Counted from the first letter of the stretch, positions 15,820 to 26,012 are shown. The stretch is DNA of 64,000 nucleotides from Acinetobacter chengduensis (GCF_003664645.1 NZ_RCHC01000002.1:248001-312000); one strand, 5' to 3'. Numbers and translations: made by a program. The notes: generated from the sequence alone by a model not told the origin.

Positions 15820-18099
15820 TCACAGTGCGTTTTTTTCGTTTTCTTGAATCTCAGCAACAGTAAGTGCAGTCATATTCACTAAACGGCGTGTTGTCGCTGT
15901 TGGTGTTAAGATATGAACTGGCTTCGCTGCACCAAGCAAGATTGGGCCAATAGTGACATTGTTACCTGATGTTGATTTCAACAAGTTAAATGAAATGTTG
16001 GCTGCATCTAGGTTCGGCATAATGAGTAAGTTTGCAGAACCTTTGAAGCGTGATTGAGGGAATGCAAAATGACGAATATTTTCGTCTAATGCCGCATCGG
16101 CATGCATTTCGCCTTCAACTTCTAGATCCGGTGCAATTTCACTTAAAATGTCGAATACTTTACGCATTTTTTGTGCACTTGGATCATTTTGATCTGAACC
16201 AAAGCTTGAGTGCGAAAGTAAAGCAACGCGCGGTGTAGTGCCAAAACGACGTACTTCTTCTGCAGCTAAAATAGTCATTTCAGCCAGTTGTTCAGCCGTA
16301 GGGTTACGGTTGATGTACGTGTCTGCAATAAACAGGTTACGGTCTTCAAGCATCAATGCATTGAGGGTAAAGAATGTGCTACGACCTTCTTTTAAACCAA
16401 TGACATTTTTTACAAAGTCCAGGTGGATGTCATAGCTTGAATAAGTACCACAAAGCATACCATCAGCAAAACCGTGACGAACAAGCATCGCAGCAATTAA
16501 AGTAGAACGACGACGAGACTCACGTTGTGCATATTCAGGTGTTACACCTTTACGTGCCATAAGCTCGTAATAGTCATCCGCAAATTGTTCATAGTACGGG
16601 TTTTTCTCTTGATCTACGATTTCAATGTTGAAACCATTTTCAAGACGCAAGCCAAGCTTTTTAATGTTTGCTTCAATTACTGCAGGGCGACCTACCAAGA
16701 TTGGTTTAGCCATACCTTCGTCTACGGCAATTTGAACTGCACGAAGTACACGTAGGTCTTCACCTTCAGCGTATGCAATACGTTTAGGATCTGTTTTTGC
16801 TTGTGCAAAAATTGGTTTCATCATAAATGCTGAGTTATAAACAAACTCAGACAGGCGTTGACGGTAGTGAGCAAAGTCTTGAATTGGACGAGTGGCAACA
16901 CCAGAATCCATCGCAGCTTGTGCAATTGCAGGCGCAATTTCCAAAATCAAACGCTGATCAAGTGGACGCGGAATTAAGTAATCACGACCAAATGACGCTG
17001 ATTTTTCACCATAAGAGGCTGCATCAGCTTCTACATGTGCCATACGCGCAATCGCGTGTACACATGCAATTTTCATTTCTTCGTTAATGGTGGTTGCACC
17101 AACATCCAATGCGCCGCGGAAAATATAAGGGAAGCACAGTGCGTTGTTAACTTGGTTTGGGTAGTCCGAACGGCCAGTTGCCATAATCACATCTGGACGT
17201 GCTTCGTGTGCAAGTTCAGGTAAAATTTCTGGATCTGGGTTTGCAAGTGCGAAGATGATAGGATCTTTCGCCATCTTCTTGACCATGTCTTGAGTAAGAA
17301 TGCCTGCAGCAGACAGACCTAAGAACATGTCAGCGCCTTCCATGACATCATCAAGCTGAGAGCCTTCGATGTCTTGTACATACGCTTTTTTAGACTCATC
17401 AAGGCCTTGACGTTGCGTAGTTAACAAACCACGTGAGTCAGCAACAATGATATTTTCTTTTTTAGCACCTAAAGCACAAAGCAAGTTCAAGCAAGAAAGG
17501 GCCGCGGCACCAGCACCAGAAGCCACAATTTTAAGGTCTTCAATTTTTTTGCCGTTGATTTGCAATGCATTCAGTAATGCAGAACCCACAATAATTGATG
17601 TGCCGTGTTGATCGTCATGGAACACAGGAATGTTCATGCGTTCACGCAATTTTTGCTCGATGTAGAAACATTCTGGCGCCTTGATGTCTTCAAGGTTAAT
17701 ACCACCAAAAGTTGGTTCTAATGCTGCCACGATATCGACAATTTTATCTGGATCATTTTCAGCAATTTCAATGTCGAAAACATCAACACCAGCGAATTTT
17801 TTGAATAATACGCCTTTACCTTCCATGACTGGTTTAGATGCTAAAGGACCAATATTACCTAAGCCAAGAACGGCAGTACCATTTGTTACTACGGCAACCA
17901 AGTTACCACGTGCAGTATACAGTGCAGCTTTAGATGGGTCTTTTTCAATTTCTAAACATGGTGCAGCGACACCTGGAGAGTAAGCAAGCGCTAAATCATG
18001 TTGGTTAATAAGCTGTTTGCTTGGTGTTACGCTAATTTTACCTGGCGTTGGAAACTCATGATAATACAATGCCTGCTGTTTTAAAGATTGATCGTCCAT
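15820..18099 (-). CDS. maeB: NADP-dependent malic enzyme fused to phosphotransacetylase-like domain
   Basis: 759 residues, the size of MaeB (E. coli 759). The enzyme converts malate plus NADP+ to pyruvate, CO2 and NADPH. The malic enzyme part occupies roughly residues 1-430: [12 protein letters not shown], the metal-binding [12 protein letters not shown] near 160, and the nucleotide fold [12 protein letters not shown] near 195. The C-terminal part (about 430-759) is a phosphate acetyl/butyryltransferase-like domain with ILVGRPAVI, and ending in [16 protein letters not shown]; in MaeB it is regulatory, sensing acetyl-CoA, rather than catalytic. It ends in a terminator directly against cca. Confidence 0.96.
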   Translation of the reverse strand: MDDQSLKQQALYYHEFPTPGKISVTPSKQLINQHDLALAYSPGVAAPCLEIEKDPSKAALYTARGNLVAVVTNGTAVLGLGNIGPLASKPVMEGKGVLFKKFAGVDVFDIEIAENDPDKIVDIVAALEPTFGGINLEDIKAPECFYIEQKLRERMNIPVFHDDQHGTSIIVGSALLNALQINGKKIEDLKIVASGAGAAALSCLNLLCALGAKKENIIVADSRGLLTTQRQGLDESKKAYVQDIEGSQLDDVMEGADMFLGLSAAGILTQDMVKKMAKDPIIFALANPDPEILPELAHEARPDVIMATGRSDYPNQVNNALCFPYIFRGALDVGATTINEEMKIACVHAIARMAHVEADAASYGEKSASFGRDYLIPRPLDQRLILEIAPAIAQAAMDSGVATRPIQDFAHYRQRLSEFVYNSAFMMKPIFAQAKTDPKRIAYAEGEDLRVLRAVQIAVDEGMAKPILVGRPAVIEANIKKLGLRLENGFNIEIVDQEKNPYYEQFADDYYELMARKGVTPEYAQRESRRRSTLIAAMLVRHGFADGMLCGTYSSYDIHLDFVKNVIGLKEGRSTFFTLNALMLEDRNLFIADTYINRNPTAEQLAEMTILAAEEVRRFGTTPRVALLSHSSFGSDQNDPSAQKMRKVFDILSEIAPDLEVEGEMHADAALDENIRHFAFPQSRFKGSANLLIMPNLDAANISFNLLKSTSGNNVTIGPILLGAAKPVHILTPTATTRRLVNMTALTVAEIQENEKNAL

Positions 18100-18243
18100 C
18101 TGTATCTCGATTGTTTTAAGTTGCCCAGAAAACGGGAGTTTAATAGCTATTAATCAACTGAATATATCACTTGTTAGACAGTTGGGACAGACTCAGAGTG
18201 CCATTTTTTGAACCCTGGACTGTCACATTTTTATTATCTTATA

Positions 18244-21108
18244 TTAAGTAGCTATAAGTGGGGCACAGGTATTTTGTTCTAAATATTCTGTTGCCTGTTG
18301 TTCGGGTAGTGGCTTAGAAAATAAGTAACCTTGTGCAATATCACAATCCAGATCCTGTAAGTACTTGAGTTGTTGTTCTGTTTCAATGCCTTCAGCAACC
18401 ACAGTCATGCCCATGGCTTTGCCCATTGCAATCATGGCACTGACAATTGCCGCTTGCTTGTTTTGACCAATTTGAGACACAAAACTTCGGTCAATTTTTA
18501 AGATATCAATTGGAAAATCAGCAAGATAAGCGAGTGAGGAATAGCCAGTGCCAAAATCATCGAGTGAAATATTAATATTTCGGCGTTTGATTTCATTCAA
18601 TTGATTTTTAACATCTTCAGAATTTTCTAATAGCGAAGATTCGGTAATTTCAAGTTCTAAATCTCGGCCTTCAATTTGATTTAGGCTCATAGCTTCATCT
18701 AAAACTTCGAGCAATTGTCCGCGTCGCAGTTGCTGTGCAACAATATTGACTGAGACGCAAATGTTATTAAAGCCCATGTCTTTCCATTGGCGTATTTGCT
18801 TGGCAGTTTGCTGTATTACGATACGACCAATGTCTGAGATTAGGCTAGTTTGTTCTGCAAGGGGAATAAACATATTGGGTGGAATGATTCCTTTTTCAGC
18901 ATGATTCCAACGTACTAATGCTTCAAAACCACAGACATTGTTATCTCTAAAATTGATTTTAGGCTGGTAATAAACCATTAATTCGTTGTTTTGAATGGCT
19001 TTACGTAAGTCACGTTCTAGGAATATTCCTTGTTCTAATAGTGCGGTATTTTCTTTTGAATAATATCGAATGGTATTGCCACCAAGCGTTTTGGCTTCGG
19101 TCAGTGCCTGTTCGGCACAATTGTTTAAATAGTCCAATTGGCGACCATGTTCTGGGTAGAAAGCCACACCCATAGAAATGGTGATTAAGTGGTCTTGTCT
19201 GGCAATATTAAAAGGTAAACTAAATGCTTTGTTGATGCGCGCACATTGATCATTCACCGAAGGGCGTAAGTGAGACACTTCATACACAATAGCAAAGTCA
19301 TCACCATTTAAATGCGCCATAAATAGCGCTTCAGGATTGGTCAAACGCAAACGCTGAGCAACTTGGCGCAGTAATTCATCTCCACCATTATGATTTAAAT
19401 ATTCATTCAGTGGTCGAAAGCGATCGATGTTTAGGCGAATTATGGCAAATTGTGAATCACGCTGTGTCACTAAAAGTTTGTGTAATTGATAGTTATAGTA
19501 AAAACGATTTGGCAAATCTGTCAGCGTGTCATAATTTTCTAAATACGATAAACGCTGTTCCTGTAGTTTGCGTTCAGTTAAGTCAGATACGATGCCAATA
19601 TAGTGCGTTACTTTATTTTCTTCATCCATGATGGCATTAATATGCATCCATAAGGTGAGTTCTTTGCCAGAGAGGAATTTTTCATTTAATTCGCCATCAA
19701 ACTCATGCATATTCATGAGTTGCTTAATTACACTGTAGTGTGCACTACGTTGTTCTGACTTATAGTTCGCGGTAATGTCAAATAGGTGTTTACCCAAAAT
19801 TTGATTGCTGAAAAATCCTGTTAATTTTTCATAATACGGATTGACGTCGATATAACAGAGTTCTTCGTCGAGTATAAAAATACCTTCAGCTGCTTGCTGT
19901 AATACACTCGTTGCCAGCTTAATTCGTTCTTGTGACATTTTTTCTTTTTGAATATCACGACGGATGCCCACCATGCGCACAGCTTTTTGCGTGTTTGGAT
20001 CACGCTCGACCACACGACCAATATCATGTACCCAATTCCACTTGCCATCTGAATTTTGAATTCGGTAACTGGCCTCATAACGTTCACTTTCACCACGTAA
20101 GTGCGTTTTCATGGTCTGTTTAAGTTGTTCGGCATCATCAGGATGAATCTGATGCTGTAGTTGTTCGAGGTGTTGTTTTGAATCTCGTGTTTGTTTTTCA
20201 TAGAGGTGATTGGTGATTCGAATTTTTCGATCTCTTATGTTCCAATCCCAAGGTCGAAGACCTGCAATTTCATGTGCTAAAATTAGGTTTTCTTGTTGGT
20301 TTTCTAAATCTTTGTTCATTTGCTCAATATCGTAAGTACGTTCACGTACTTTTTGTTCGAGCAATTGATTGTTCAGCTGTAGCTGTAATTCGATATCTTT
20401 CGAGTGATTAATTTCTTTTTGTAGTTGTTTACATAAGTCATCTGTCCACGACACTTGCTGAGAGGCATCTTTCATTAACAACTGATTGCGTGCGTATGTG
20501 GTGCTTAGGCGCAGGTTAATTCGATAGGAAGTTGTCGCACACAATAAAATCACAATGAGTGCAAAATTCAGAGCAAGACTAAATAGGGGATTGGTGTCGT
20601 GTTGAATAAAGTATTGTGAAAATAAAAAAGGGATAATTGAAGGTAAAAAGGTTAAGCAAAAATAATTTAATTTTTGGGTTAAATAGGTCAGGCTAAAACT
20701 TTGTGTCACGATTAACAATAAGGCTGAAAGTGTTAGCGCATGAATTTCTTCAAAATTTGGGTTGATCGTGGGTAAGTAGTTATAAAGTATATAAATACCA
20801 GTAGCAACCAAGCAACCTACTGTAAAACACTGTATCTGTAGCCAACGATGGGCATGACTTAAATTATATAAACCGGGTTTGAAATGAACTGTGCTCACTA
20901 ACCAAAACATGCACACAATGATTTCTGTCGAAAAAAACCAAGTGTAAAAATAAGGCGCAGAAATTGAACTATAAAAGTGATAAATACAGAAAATATACAG
21001 GCAAACAATTAAAATACTAATTAAAAAGTAACGGCTTAAACGAATTGTATTTGCAATTTGGGCGGCATGATTATGCTGCTGTATATATTCATATTGATCT
21101 TCTATCAT
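18244..21108 (-). CDS. Membrane-anchored PAS-GGDEF-EAL protein (cyclic-di-GMP phosphodiesterase)
   Basis: 954 residues from the ATG at 21108 (the frame extends 9 bp to a TTG). Residues about 25-210 hold six hydrophobic segments, then a coiled coil (about 220-280), two PAS modules (about 285-385 and 405-520), a GGDEF domain (530-690) and an EAL domain (700-940). The EAL set is complete: GFEALVRW, LELEITESSLL, SLDDFGTGYSSL, DILKIDRSF and VVAEGIETEQQ. The GGDEF signature is degenerate, HLNGDDFAIV instead of RxGGDEF, so cyclase activity is doubtful; the domain could bind GTP and tune the EAL domain. It degrades cyclic-di-GMP by inference. A single gene, with no operon partner. Confidence 0.9.
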   Translation of the reverse strand: MIEDQYEYIQQHNHAAQIANTIRLSRYFLISILIVCLYIFCIYHFYSSISAPYFYTWFFSTEIIVCMFWLVSTVHFKPGLYNLSHAHRWLQIQCFTVGCLVATGIYILYNYLPTINPNFEEIHALTLSALLLIVTQSFSLTYLTQKLNYFCLTFLPSIIPFLFSQYFIQHDTNPLFSLALNFALIVILLCATTSYRINLRLSTTYARNQLLMKDASQQVSWTDDLCKQLQKEINHSKDIELQLQLNNQLLEQKVRERTYDIEQMNKDLENQQENLILAHEIAGLRPWDWNIRDRKIRITNHLYEKQTRDSKQHLEQLQHQIHPDDAEQLKQTMKTHLRGESERYEASYRIQNSDGKWNWVHDIGRVVERDPNTQKAVRMVGIRRDIQKEKMSQERIKLATSVLQQAAEGIFILDEELCYIDVNPYYEKLTGFFSNQILGKHLFDITANYKSEQRSAHYSVIKQLMNMHEFDGELNEKFLSGKELTLWMHINAIMDEENKVTHYIGIVSDLTERKLQEQRLSYLENYDTLTDLPNRFYYNYQLHKLLVTQRDSQFAIIRLNIDRFRPLNEYLNHNGGDELLRQVAQRLRLTNPEALFMAHLNGDDFAIVYEVSHLRPSVNDQCARINKAFSLPFNIARQDHLITISMGVAFYPEHGRQLDYLNNCAEQALTEAKTLGGNTIRYYSKENTALLEQGIFLERDLRKAIQNNELMVYYQPKINFRDNNVCGFEALVRWNHAEKGIIPPNMFIPLAEQTSLISDIGRIVIQQTAKQIRQWKDMGFNNICVSVNIVAQQLRRGQLLEVLDEAMSLNQIEGRDLELEITESSLLENSEDVKNQLNEIKRRNINISLDDFGTGYSSLAYLADFPIDILKIDRSFVSQIGQNKQAAIVSAMIAMGKAMGMTVVAEGIETEQQLKYLQDLDCDIAQGYLFSKPLPEQQATEYLEQNTCAPLIAT

Positions 21109-21266
21109 GAATATCAATGCCTTATTTCAATGTAATAATTAAGTCAATTTTTATTGGCCTAGCTGTAAACAGCTCGAAATCCTTTCAAGGCCATACATTT
21201 TATCTAAATAAGGGTAATTGGCAAAAGCACATAAATCAATCAAATTGTATACACAAGTATAAAAAA

Positions 21267-21992
21267 TCAGATGAAATTGTTGGTCATTCGATAATTGAGT
21301 ATAGAAAGAGCAACCACTGGCGCTGTTTCGGTGCGTAAAACACGTTCACCAATACACCAATTGGTAAAACCTGCTTGATTTGCACTGTCAATTTCAGCTT
21401 CGCTTAAACCACCTTCTGGGCCAATCAGTAACGCAATATTTGGCGTTGCATTGGCTAAGACGTCTGTTTGGTCCTTGTTAGGAGCAAGGACGAGTTTAGT
21501 CTGAGGTAAATTAGATGCAAGCCATTTGTCTAAACTAATGGGTGCAAGGATTTTTGGAACCACGTTTAAACCGCACTGTTCGCAGGCTGCAATCGCAATA
21601 CCTTGCCAGTGATCTAATTTTTTTTGGTCACGATCATACTTCAAACGCATTTCACAACGTTCAGAAGTGAGGAGCTGAATTTCAGATACACCCAATTCCA
21701 CCGCTTTTTGAATAGCATAATCCATGCGGTCGCCTTTGCTCATGACTTGGCCAAGCAAAGCACTAAAAGCTGGTGTGCGGTTGGTGGGATTAAATACATT
21801 TACGGCAACAGACGCGGATTTTTTAGCGACATCCACTAAAGTCACTTCGTATTCGCCACCTTGTCCATTAAATAGTGTTGCACTTTCACCTGTTTGGGCG
21901 CGTAGGACTTTAACCCAGTGATGAAATACTGTTTCAGTCAGTTCAACGGTTGTGTCTACTACTAAGTCAGCTTCAATAAAAAAACGGGGCAT
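21267..21992 (-). CDS. rsmE: 16S rRNA (uracil1498-N3)-methyltransferase RsmE
   Basis: 241 residues. RsmE methylates U1498 of 16S rRNA with S-adenosylmethionine. It has an N-terminal PUA-like domain (HHWVKVLRAQTGE, about 25-37) and a C-terminal SPOUT fold with a deep knot: LLIGPEGGLSEAEI (about 190) and IGERVLRTETAPVVALSIL (about 213), the cofactor-binding loops. The middle contains KAVELGVSEI and SERCEMR. It lies 104 bp downstream of metF on the same strand but behind a strong terminator, so it likely has its own promoter. Confidence 0.94.
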   Translation of the reverse strand: MPRFFIEADLVVDTTVELTETVFHHWVKVLRAQTGESATLFNGQGGEYEVTLVDVAKKSASVAVNVFNPTNRTPAFSALLGQVMSKGDRMDYAIQKAVELGVSEIQLLTSERCEMRLKYDRDQKKLDHWQGIAIAACEQCGLNVVPKILAPISLDKWLASNLPQTKLVLAPNKDQTDVLANATPNIALLIGPEGGLSEAEIDSANQAGFTNWCIGERVLRTETAPVVALSILNYRMTNNFI

Positions 21993-22022
21993 TCCGTTGT
22001 ACTCTCAAAAGGTGAAATAAAA

Positions 22023-22089
22023 AGACTTCTGATTTACAGTTTCTTCATATTTCCCTCAAGAAACAGAATATTGTAAGTTTCAGAAGTCT
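22023..22089 (-). terminator. Long terminator hairpin after metF
   Basis: The outer arms AGACTTCTGA (22023-22032) and TCAGAAGTCT (22080-22089) enclose TTACA/TGTAA and GTTTCTT/AAGAAAC arms, giving one long interrupted stem. On the minus strand it is followed by TTTTTATTT, so it ends transcripts coming from metF. Confidence 0.82.
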
Positions 22090-22096
22090 AAAGTGC

Positions 22097-22933
22097 TTAA
22101 GCGAGACCGAGATCTTTCACAAGCTGACGGGTTGGATCGGTGGTATTCATAGTATAGAAATGTAGGCTCGGCGCACCACCAGCAATCAGGCGTTCGCAAA
22201 GCTTAACAATCACTTCATGGCCAAAGGCTTTGATTGAAGCGGTATCATCACCATAGGTGGCCAATTGCTTACGAATCCAGCGCGGAATTTCTGCACCTGT
22301 ACCATCAGCAAAGCGAATTAAATTGCTTGCATTGGTAATTGGCATAATGCCTGGAGCGACTGGAATATTCACACCTTCTTTTTGAATGCGTTCTACAAAG
22401 TAGAAGTAGGCATCTGGATTAAAGAAGAACTGTGTGAGTGCGGCATTCGCACCCGCGTTGGCTTTGTCACAGAAACGTTTGATGTCTAGATCAAAGCTGT
22501 CTGCTTGTGGGTGCATTTCAGGATAAGCTGCAACTTCAATTTTGAAGTGATCACCTGAGTGTTCACGGATAAAGCGCACAAGGTCTGTTGCGTATGGCAA
22601 TTCGCCTAAGCCCACTTGACCTGAAGGTAAGTCACCACGTAGTGCAACAATACGGTCAATGCCTTGTGATTTATACAAATCGAGCAATTCTGCAATACGT
22701 GCTTTGCTGTCACCAATACAAGACAGGTGAGGAGCAACAGGTGTGCCTTTACCATTAAAATCGTTCAATGTAGACAAAGTACGTTCACGGGTTGAACCGC
22801 CTGCACCGTAGGTTACAGAGAAAAATTCAGGATTAAGTAATTGGAGTTCTTGGTGTACTACTTTAAGTTTTTCCGCACCAGCATCAGTTTTGGTAGGAAA
22901 GAACTCAAAAGAAATGGGTAGATTTTTGCTCAT
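22097..22933 (-). CDS. metF: 5,10-methylenetetrahydrofolate reductase MetF
   Basis: 278 residues, a TIM-barrel FAD enzyme. It reduces 5,10-methylene-THF to 5-methyl-THF, the methyl donor for methionine synthase. Motifs are the start region PISFEFFPTKTDAG with the catalytic Glu, FSVTYGAGGSTRERT, RIVALRGDLPSG, KIEVAAYPEMHP and ALTQFFFNPDAYF, all conserved in bacterial MetF. It lies 147 bp downstream of ahcY on the same strand, separated only by a REP-type repeat, so it may be co-transcribed and thus sit under the SAH riboswitch at 24500-24602. The gene ends in a strong terminator. Confidence 0.96.
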   Translation of the reverse strand: MSKNLPISFEFFPTKTDAGAEKLKVVHQELQLLNPEFFSVTYGAGGSTRERTLSTLNDFNGKGTPVAPHLSCIGDSKARIAELLDLYKSQGIDRIVALRGDLPSGQVGLGELPYATDLVRFIREHSGDHFKIEVAAYPEMHPQADSFDLDIKRFCDKANAGANAALTQFFFNPDAYFYFVERIQKEGVNIPVAPGIMPITNASNLIRFADGTGAEIPRWIRKQLATYGDDTASIKAFGHEVIVKLCERLIAGGAPSLHFYTMNTTDPTRQLVKDLGLA

Positions 22934-22965
22934 TTCGAATCCTTGTTATAAATACTTTTTATTTA

Positions 22966-23070
22966 GACCTCTCCCTAACCCTCTCCTAAGAGGAGAGGGA
23001 ACTATCACTATAAATTTAATTAATAATGAAAAGTCCCTTCTCCCTTTGGGAGAAGGCTAGGATGAGGGGA
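22966..23070. repeat. REP-type palindromic pair (hairpin to hairpin)
   Basis: The left unit is the tail CCTCTCCCTAA then the hairpin CCCTCTCCTAAGAGGAGAGGG; the right unit is the hairpin CCCTTCTCCCTTTGGGAGAAGG then the tail CTAGGATGAGGGG. The same units occur in the opposite arrangement at 10252-10332. Placed between ahcY and metF, it may affect mRNA stability between the two genes. Confidence 0.75.
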
Positions 23071-23080
23071 AATATAAAAA

Positions 23081-24463
23081 TTAATACTTATAAGCTTCAG
23101 CTTTGAATGGGCCTTCAACTTGAACACCAAGGTAATCAGCTTGTGCCTGAGTTAAAGTAGTTAAAACACCACCAAAACCAGCAACCATTGCAGCTGCAAC
23201 TTCTTCGTCTAATTTCTTAGGAATAAGTTCTACGCGAATTGCTGCTTGTTTTTGATCTTCAGGAAGATCAGCAAATTTTTCAGCAAACAAGTGCATTTGA
23301 CCCAATACTTGGTTTGCAAATGAACCATCCATAATACGTGAAGGGTGACCAGTTGCATTACCAAGGTTAACCAAACGACCTTCTGAAAGAAGGATGAGGT
23401 AATCGTTTTCATTTTCTGTACGATACACTTGGTGAACTTGTGGCTTTACTTCAACCCACTTGTAACTACGTAAGTAGTTTGTGTCGATTTCAGTGTCAAA
23501 GTGACCGATGTTACAAACCACAGCACCCGCTTTTAATGAATCAAGCATCGCTGCGTCACATACGTGGTAGTTACCAGTTGTAGTTACGATCAAGTCCGTG
23601 TTCTGAAGAAGGTCAAGGTTGATGTCTTCTTTCTTACCAGTTTGGATACCGTTTTTGTATGGAGCGACAACTTCGTAACCGTCCATGCATGCTTGCATTG
23701 CACAGATTGGGTCAACTTCAGTTACACGTACAATCATGCCTTCTTGGCGAAGTGATTGAGCAGAACCTTTACCTACGTCACCATAACCAATCACAAGTGC
23801 ACGACGGCCAGATAAAAGCATATCTGTACCACGTTTGATTGCATCATTTAGTGAGTGACGGCAACCGTATTTGTTGTCGTTTTTAGATTTAGTTACAGAG
23901 TCATTTACGTTAATCGCTGGAACTTTTAAAGTGCCATCGCGGTGCATTTCGTAAAGACGTTGAACACCTGTAGTGGTTTCTTCAGTAATACCGTGGATTT
24001 TAGCAATCACTTCTGGATATTTTTCATGAACAAGTGCAGTTAAGTCACCGCCATCGTCCAGAATCATGTTGGCATCCCAAGGCGTACCATTTACGTTAAT
24101 TTGCTGTTCTAAGCACCAAACGTATTCTTCTTCTGTTTCGCCTTTCCAAGCGAATACAGGTACACCCGCAGCAGCAATTGCAGCAGCAGCATGGTCTTGA
24201 GTAGAGAAGATGTTACAAGATGTCCAACGAACTTCTGCGCCTAATTCAACTAAAGTTTCAATTAAAACAGCAGTTTGGATTGTCATGTGGATACAACCCA
24301 GGATTTTAGCGCCAGCAAGTGGTTTTGCTGCTGCATAGCGTTTGCGAAGACCCATTAGGGCTGGCATTTCTGCTTCTGCAAGTTTGATTTCTTTACGGCC
24401 GTAGTCCGCTAGAGAAATGTCGGCAACTTTGTAATCTGTAAATGAAGCATTAACCGCGTTCAT
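23081..24463 (-). CDS. ahcY: S-adenosylhomocysteinase AhcY
   Basis: 460 residues from the ATG at 24463; a GTG stands directly before it, but AAGGAG is spaced better for the ATG (6 nt). AhcY splits S-adenosylhomocysteine into adenosine and homocysteine, removing the methyltransferase inhibitor. Motifs include the N-terminal substrate part ([19 protein letters not shown]), [21 protein letters not shown], the NAD-binding [13 protein letters not shown] (about residue 225) and the C-terminal PFKAEAYKY, which reaches into the neighbouring subunit. It is preceded by an SAH riboswitch and a good sigma70 promoter. Confidence 0.97.
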   Translation of the reverse strand: MNAVNASFTDYKVADISLADYGRKEIKLAEAEMPALMGLRKRYAAAKPLAGAKILGCIHMTIQTAVLIETLVELGAEVRWTSCNIFSTQDHAAAAIAAAGVPVFAWKGETEEEYVWCLEQQINVNGTPWDANMILDDGGDLTALVHEKYPEVIAKIHGITEETTTGVQRLYEMHRDGTLKVPAINVNDSVTKSKNDNKYGCRHSLNDAIKRGTDMLLSGRRALVIGYGDVGKGSAQSLRQEGMIVRVTEVDPICAMQACMDGYEVVAPYKNGIQTGKKEDINLDLLQNTDLIVTTTGNYHVCDAAMLDSLKAGAVVCNIGHFDTEIDTNYLRSYKWVEVKPQVHQVYRTENENDYLILLSEGRLVNLGNATGHPSRIMDGSFANQVLGQMHLFAEKFADLPEDQKQAAIRVELIPKKLDEEVAAAMVAGFGGVLTTLTQAQADYLGVQVEGPFKAEAYKY

Positions 24464-24499
24464 CACGATCTCCTTAATAAAAATAATTGATCATTCAGT

Positions 24500-24602
24500 T
24501 CGCGGATGCCGTTGTTGGCGGTTCTGAGCAGAACGGCCGATCGTCGAGCCTGGCAATCCTACATTTATGTGCCTGTAGAAAAGTCGCAGCATCCCTCGAC
24601 TA
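24500..24602 (-). ncRNA. SAH riboswitch upstream of ahcY
   Basis: Read on the minus strand, the RNA contains GTCGAGGGATGCTGCGAC, then after a variable hairpin GCCAGGCTCGAC, then after a second hairpin AACGGCATCCGC. The outer stem GTCGAG/CTCGAC, the core GCTGCGAC...CCAGGCTCG and the 3' segment pairing GGATGC with GCATCC correspond to the known S-adenosylhomocysteine riboswitch class. It sits between a promoter (24610-24638) and the ribosome binding site of ahcY, and should raise expression when SAH accumulates. Confidence 0.9.
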
Positions 24603-24609
24603 GCGAAGT

Positions 24610-24638
24610 ATTGTACTTGGATTCGAAAAGTGTTCCAA
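24610..24638 (-). promoter_or_regulatory. Sigma70 promoter of ahcY
   Basis: On the minus strand TTGGAA (24638-24633) and TACAAT (24615-24610) are 17 bp apart. Transcription would start around 24602, at the 5' end of the riboswitch. Confidence 0.75.
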
Positions 24639-24925
24639 GGTTTAAAGGCTGAGATTATTTATTTTCTTCTCACTGAACTTTTAACTGGTCAAAAGCTTGC
24701 CACCCAAACTTGCTCAGATTGAATAATTTAGCTTTTTTCTACGAGATTATTCGGCAATATAATGATGAGATTAAGTATGGCTACTTGATCAGTCATTTTT
24801 AGAATGCCTAAACTTTATAATTTGTATCATTGAGCTTAGATGAAAATTCAATAGGTACTAAGTATTCACACACCTATTGATTTTTTGTTTATCATCAAAA
24901 GTAAATAATTTTTTGAATTTTGATT
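24639..24925. other. AT-rich intergenic region
   Basis: 287 bp between the ahcY promoter and the C39-like gene. No structure was recognised; it should hold the promoter of the following gene. Confidence 0.45.
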
Positions 24926-25432
24926 ATGACGCTGGAAATCCCTGAAGCACTTGCCAATCTTGAAGCCAATGGCGGCATTTATGCTGTATGGATGTTGCTA
25001 CAACACTTAGGTTTAGATGCTGAAATTGATCAGCTGGTGAATGTTTGTGGTTATGATGCAGACTACGGGACAAGTACATTGGGCTTAGCCATAGGCTTAA
25101 AAAAATTTGGTTATCAGGTTCAATTTCATACCGATGAAGACTTAGAGCCAAGTGAGCAAGATGTACTAGAACTGTCAGAGGCAAAAAAAATTCAGTTACC
25201 TATTTTGCCTGCGCTCAGCTATGCGCAAATTCAGCAAGCATTTGAACAAAAGAAATATGTGATTGTGTATTACGACACTTTAGAAGGTGAGGGTAATCAT
25301 TCATTGGTTTATGATGTCAATAAAGATGAGATCAGTTTCTTTGACCATTTTGAAGCAATGCCAGCAACTGTTTTTGAACAGCAACGTGCTGTAGAGGGTA
25401 TTTTTAGACAAGCAATCGTGGTAGACGCTTAA
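24926..25432 (+). CDS. Peptidase C39-like domain protein, apparently without catalytic Cys
   Basis: 168 residues from the ATG at 24926 (a TTG at 24920 is also in frame; neither has a clear ribosome binding site). The layout resembles the papain-like C39 peptidase fold: a first helix NGGIYAVWMLLQHLGLDA, middle helices GTSTLGLAIGLKKFGYQV, and the second half VIVYYDTLEGEGNHSLVYDVN and ISFFDHF. At the place where C39 enzymes have a Cys at the start of the helix, this protein has Gly-Gly; the His (GNHSLV) and an Asp are kept. It may be a non-catalytic relative. Function unknown; cytoplasmic, with no export signal. Confidence 0.55.
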   Translation: MTLEIPEALANLEANGGIYAVWMLLQHLGLDAEIDQLVNVCGYDADYGTSTLGLAIGLKKFGYQVQFHTDEDLEPSEQDVLELSEAKKIQLPILPALSYAQIQQAFEQKKYVIVYYDTLEGEGNHSLVYDVNKDEISFFDHFEAMPATVFEQQRAVEGIFRQAIVVDA

Positions 25433-25445
25433 TATTGTTTAAGAT

Positions 25446-25478
25446 AAAAATAGCCCATTTAAAATGGGCTATTTTTAT
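25446..25478. terminator. Bidirectional terminator
   Basis: AAATAGCCCATTT / AAATGGGCTATTT form a long perfect stem with T-runs on both strands, between the converging C39-like and Sel1 genes. Confidence 0.88.
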
Positions 25479-25484
25479 AACTTA

Positions 25485-26012
25485 CTATTCTGTAGGGCTA
25501 TTTTCAGCTTGCTGCGCTTTTAGATCCCAAAAATCAGCTTGTTCTTCATTGGCATCAATACCTAAGCCATTGGCATAGATAAAAGATAGATCGCGCATCG
25601 CTTGGATATCACCTAATTTAGCAGCCTGTTGAACCAGTTCAATCGACTTAGTGACATCTTTTTCAGTCGCATCACCACGGCGGTAATAACCAGCTAATTC
25701 AAAAATAGCAGCTGCATGTTTATCTTTACTGGCTTGTGTTAACCAGTTAAAGCCATATTCAAAATATTTTTTAGACTCTTGTGGGTCTTCTTCGCGTAAT
25801 TCTTTGGCATACACTGTGTAGCCTTCGCCTAGCCAATACATGGCTTCGGTTAAGCCCAGTTGTGCAGCTTTGAGTGCCCATTCTTCAGCCAGATCAATAT
25901 CATCTTCATGTTCACTGTGCATATATGCTTCAGCTAACTCAAATTGAGCTTCTGCATTACCAGCAGATGCACGATTAATTAAAGCAATGGGGGGAGTAAT
26001 ACGCTGCGACAT
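25485..26012 (-). CDS. Sel1-repeat (TPR-like) protein
   Basis: 175 residues made of alpha-alpha hairpin repeats: NAEAQFELAEAYM...AEEWALKAAQLGLTEAMYWLGEGY, then HAAAIFELAGYYRRGDAT, and DIQAMRDLSFIYANGLG. These match Sel1-like repeats, which mediate protein contacts in many bacterial proteins. No signal peptide or membrane segment, so a cytoplasmic scaffold is likely. It follows the Tim44-like gene on the same strand, but a terminator lies between them. The partner is unknown. Confidence 0.82.
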   Translation of the reverse strand: MSQRITPPIALINRASAGNAEAQFELAEAYMHSEHEDDIDLAEEWALKAAQLGLTEAMYWLGEGYTVYAKELREEDPQESKKYFEYGFNWLTQASKDKHAAAIFELAGYYRRGDATEKDVTKSIELVQQAAKLGDIQAMRDLSFIYANGLGIDANEEQADFWDLKAQQAENSPTE

